Of a DNA stretch of 60,035 nucleotides, positions 59,234 to 60,035 are shown one piece after another. Source of the DNA: an uncultured Clostridia bacterium. GTDB taxonomy: Bacteria > Bacillota > Clostridia > Oscillospirales > Acutalibacteraceae. The notes below the pieces were generated by a model. That model was not told where the DNA came from. It did no database searches and saw only the letters and a list, made by a program, of their open reading frames with translations. Position 1 is the first letter of the stretch. Each line of letters opens with the position of its first letter. The position numbers were made by a program, and so were the translations under genes. The DNA lies in the NCBI GenBank assembly GCA_947593615.1, contig CANQDR010000010.1, positions 1 to 60,035 of the forward strand, written 5' to 3'.

Positions 59234-59308
59234 GGCCCGGTGGTCAAGCGGTTAAGACACCGCCCTTTCACGGCGGTAACACGAGTTCAATTCTCGTCCG
59301 GGTCACCA
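59234..59308 (+). tRNA. tRNA-Glu (TTC)
   Basis: 75 bases with CCA. Anticodon arm CCGCC-CTTTCAC-GGCGG, acceptor GGCCCGG/CCGGGTC, T arm CGAGT-TCAATT-CTCG. Confidence 0.95.
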
Positions 59309-59316
59309 AAACATAA

Positions 59317-59404
59317 GCCGGTGTGGTGGAATAGGCAGACACAAGGGACTTAAAATCCCTCGGACTAATACTCCGTACCGGTTCAAGTCCGGTCACCGGC
59401 ACCA
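59317..59404 (+). tRNA. tRNA-Leu (TAA)
   Basis: 88 bases with a long variable arm and CCA. Anticodon arm AGGGA-CTTAAAA-TCCCT, acceptor GCCGGTG/CACCGGC. Confidence 0.95.
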
Positions 59405-59452
59405 AATCAAACGAGAGTAATTCAATTTGAAATACTCTCGTTTGATTTTTTA
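59405..59452 (+). terminator. tRNA operon terminator
   Basis: AATCAAACGAGAGTA pairs with TACTCTCGTTTGATT, a perfect 15-bp stem, followed by TTTTA. Confidence 0.92.
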
Positions 59453-59507
59453 TTGTAATAACGTAGTTTGAGCAGACAGGTATAATAAATTAAAGACCTT
59501 AGTTGCC

Positions 59508-59720
59508 CGACCGTAAACTGTCAATAAACCTTTTTGTAACAGCAAAAAAGCTAAAAGTTTTCGCCCGCCTTTTACAAAAGGCGGCGGGGACGAGGGGCGG
59601 CGCCCCCGTCGCAGCCTGAAAGGCTGCGAAACTAATTGATTTAGAAAGCGCAGGAGGGGCGAAAAACAGTCCGGGGGACTGTTTTTCGGAGGGGAACCCT
59701 CGCCGGGGGTTCCCCTTAAA
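59508..59720. repeat. GC-rich multi-hairpin intergenic element
   Basis: Four stable hairpins follow one another in a stretch much richer in GC than the window: CCGCCTTTT/AAAAGGCGG (59565-59584), TCGCAGCCT/AGGCTGCGA (59609-59629), GAAAAACAGTCC/GGACTGTTTTTC (59661-59687) and GGGGAACCC/GGGTTCCCC (59691-59716). Such blocks are known as dispersed repeats in ruminococcal genomes. No protein is supported on either strand. Confidence 0.65.
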
Positions 59721-59816
59721 CCTTGCACATTTATGCATATTACCAAGAGAAAGATACTTTTTCTACATACAAAGAAACCGCAGAATATAAAGGAATTTCA
59801 CTTTTCGGCACACTAC

Positions 59817-59848
59817 GACACCGCAGAACTCTCTGCGGTGTCTTTTTT
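59817..59848 (+). terminator. Intrinsic terminator
   Basis: GACACCGCAGA/TCTGCGGTGTC stem with a 4-base loop, then TTTTTT. It has no gene before it in the window, so it may terminate read-through or belong to a lost gene. Confidence 0.75.
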
Positions 59849-59876
59849 GCTGTATGGGGAATTAGCCGGTAAAACT

Positions 59877-59955
59877 CGGGCAAAAAGGTTTCTAATTTAT
59901 CAAACCTTTCTGCCCGAATTGTGAGCGACATCATGTCGCTTTTTTGATATCTATA
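59877..59955. terminator. Two hairpins in the last intergenic stretch
   Basis: CGGGCA-AAAGGTTT pairs with AAACCTTT-TGCCCG (59877-59926; one mismatch). AGCGACAT/ATGTCGCT with TTTTT follows (59934-59955) and is a terminator. No gene is seen from here to the end of the window. Confidence 0.65.
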
Positions 59956-60035
59956 ATATTGTAGGTTTGTCAATGATGTGTTACAAAATTAGAAAACTTG
60001 GCCGGTTGATAAAAAAGCATTGATATAGTCGGCAG

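Noticed and set aside
59450-59746. Two overlapping frames on the minus strand in the GC-rich element
   Set aside because: Their openness comes from high GC, the sequence is a hairpin repeat and no family is recognisable.
59733-59973. Short frames on both strands near the right end
   Set aside because: They run through three hairpin terminators and have no binding sites.

Overview
The window comes from a low-GC Gram-positive gut-type bacterium, most likely a Clostridia member of the Ruminococcaceae/Oscillospirales. The evidence is strong AGGAGG-type ribosome binding sites, TTGACA/TATAAT promoters, a Spo0A-like domain, a CotJC (spore-coat manganese catalase) remnant, a cohesin lipoprotein next to a CotH protein with a dockerin, and an A118/SPP1-like siphophage. 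The species cannot be fixed from sequence reading alone.

Layout. (1) 1-1490: mobile-element debris (an IS3-type orfA start and a serine recombinase tail) plus a Phd/RelE-type toxin-antitoxin pair. (2) 1490-39232: a complete-looking prophage of about 37.7 kb, bounded by a 50-bp perfect direct repeat that is the 3' part of tRNA-Asn(GTT). Its modules run: integrase, NYN nuclease with structured RNAs, orphan LytTR regulator, cI-like repressor with divergent promoters, small early genes with a duplicated block, recombination/replication (SMC-like ATPase, PD-(D/E)XK nuclease, SSB, ERCC4 nuclease, replisome organiser, HNH, helicase-methyltransferase fusion), late regulator, terminase, portal, head, tail, a 2-kb accessory cassette, tail tip and fibre, and lysis. 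(3) 39.3-46.4 kb: ordinary chromosomal genes (VOC, nitrilase, GyrI-like, flavin-binding, WYL regulator, methyltransferase, DegV, anion transporter) ending in a truncated cotJC. (4) 46.4-51.6 kb: a compact mobile element with serine recombinase, small transposon protein, M48 peptidase, VirD4/TraD-like ATPase and replication-relaxation protein, followed by a large nested dyad. (5) 51.8-53.2 kb: a frameshifted Tn916-type integrase lying between inverted palindromic sites. (6) 53.3-59.4 kb: a radical SAM/ECF transporter/pyridoxal kinase operon, the divergent cohesin lipoprotein and CotH-dockerin genes, then tRNA-Met, tRNA-Glu and tRNA-Leu. The last 600 bp hold a GC-rich hairpin repeat and terminators.

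How it works together. The prophage is organised as a normal temperate siphophage, with the lysogeny genes on the minus strand and the lytic genes on the plus strand. Its unusual parts are the extra regulators (LytTR without a kinase, a stand-alone Spo0A DNA-binding domain) and several candidate toxin-antitoxin or RNA-linked loci. These are Phd/RelE just outside attL, the NYN nuclease with a hairpin leader and a convergent small RNA, and, between tape measure and tail tip, a SHOCT-domain gene, a type I-like hydrophobic peptide locus and HicAB.

The best candidates for something not yet described are the NYN/RNA locus (2.98-3.92 kb), the type I-like peptide locus with inverted 5'/3' blocks (32.1-32.4 kb), the relaxase-less coupling-protein element with its 144-bp dyad (46.4-51.6 kb) and the possibly self-inverting integrase segment (51.8-53.2 kb). 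All functional statements are inferred from sequence reading; no database search was run.
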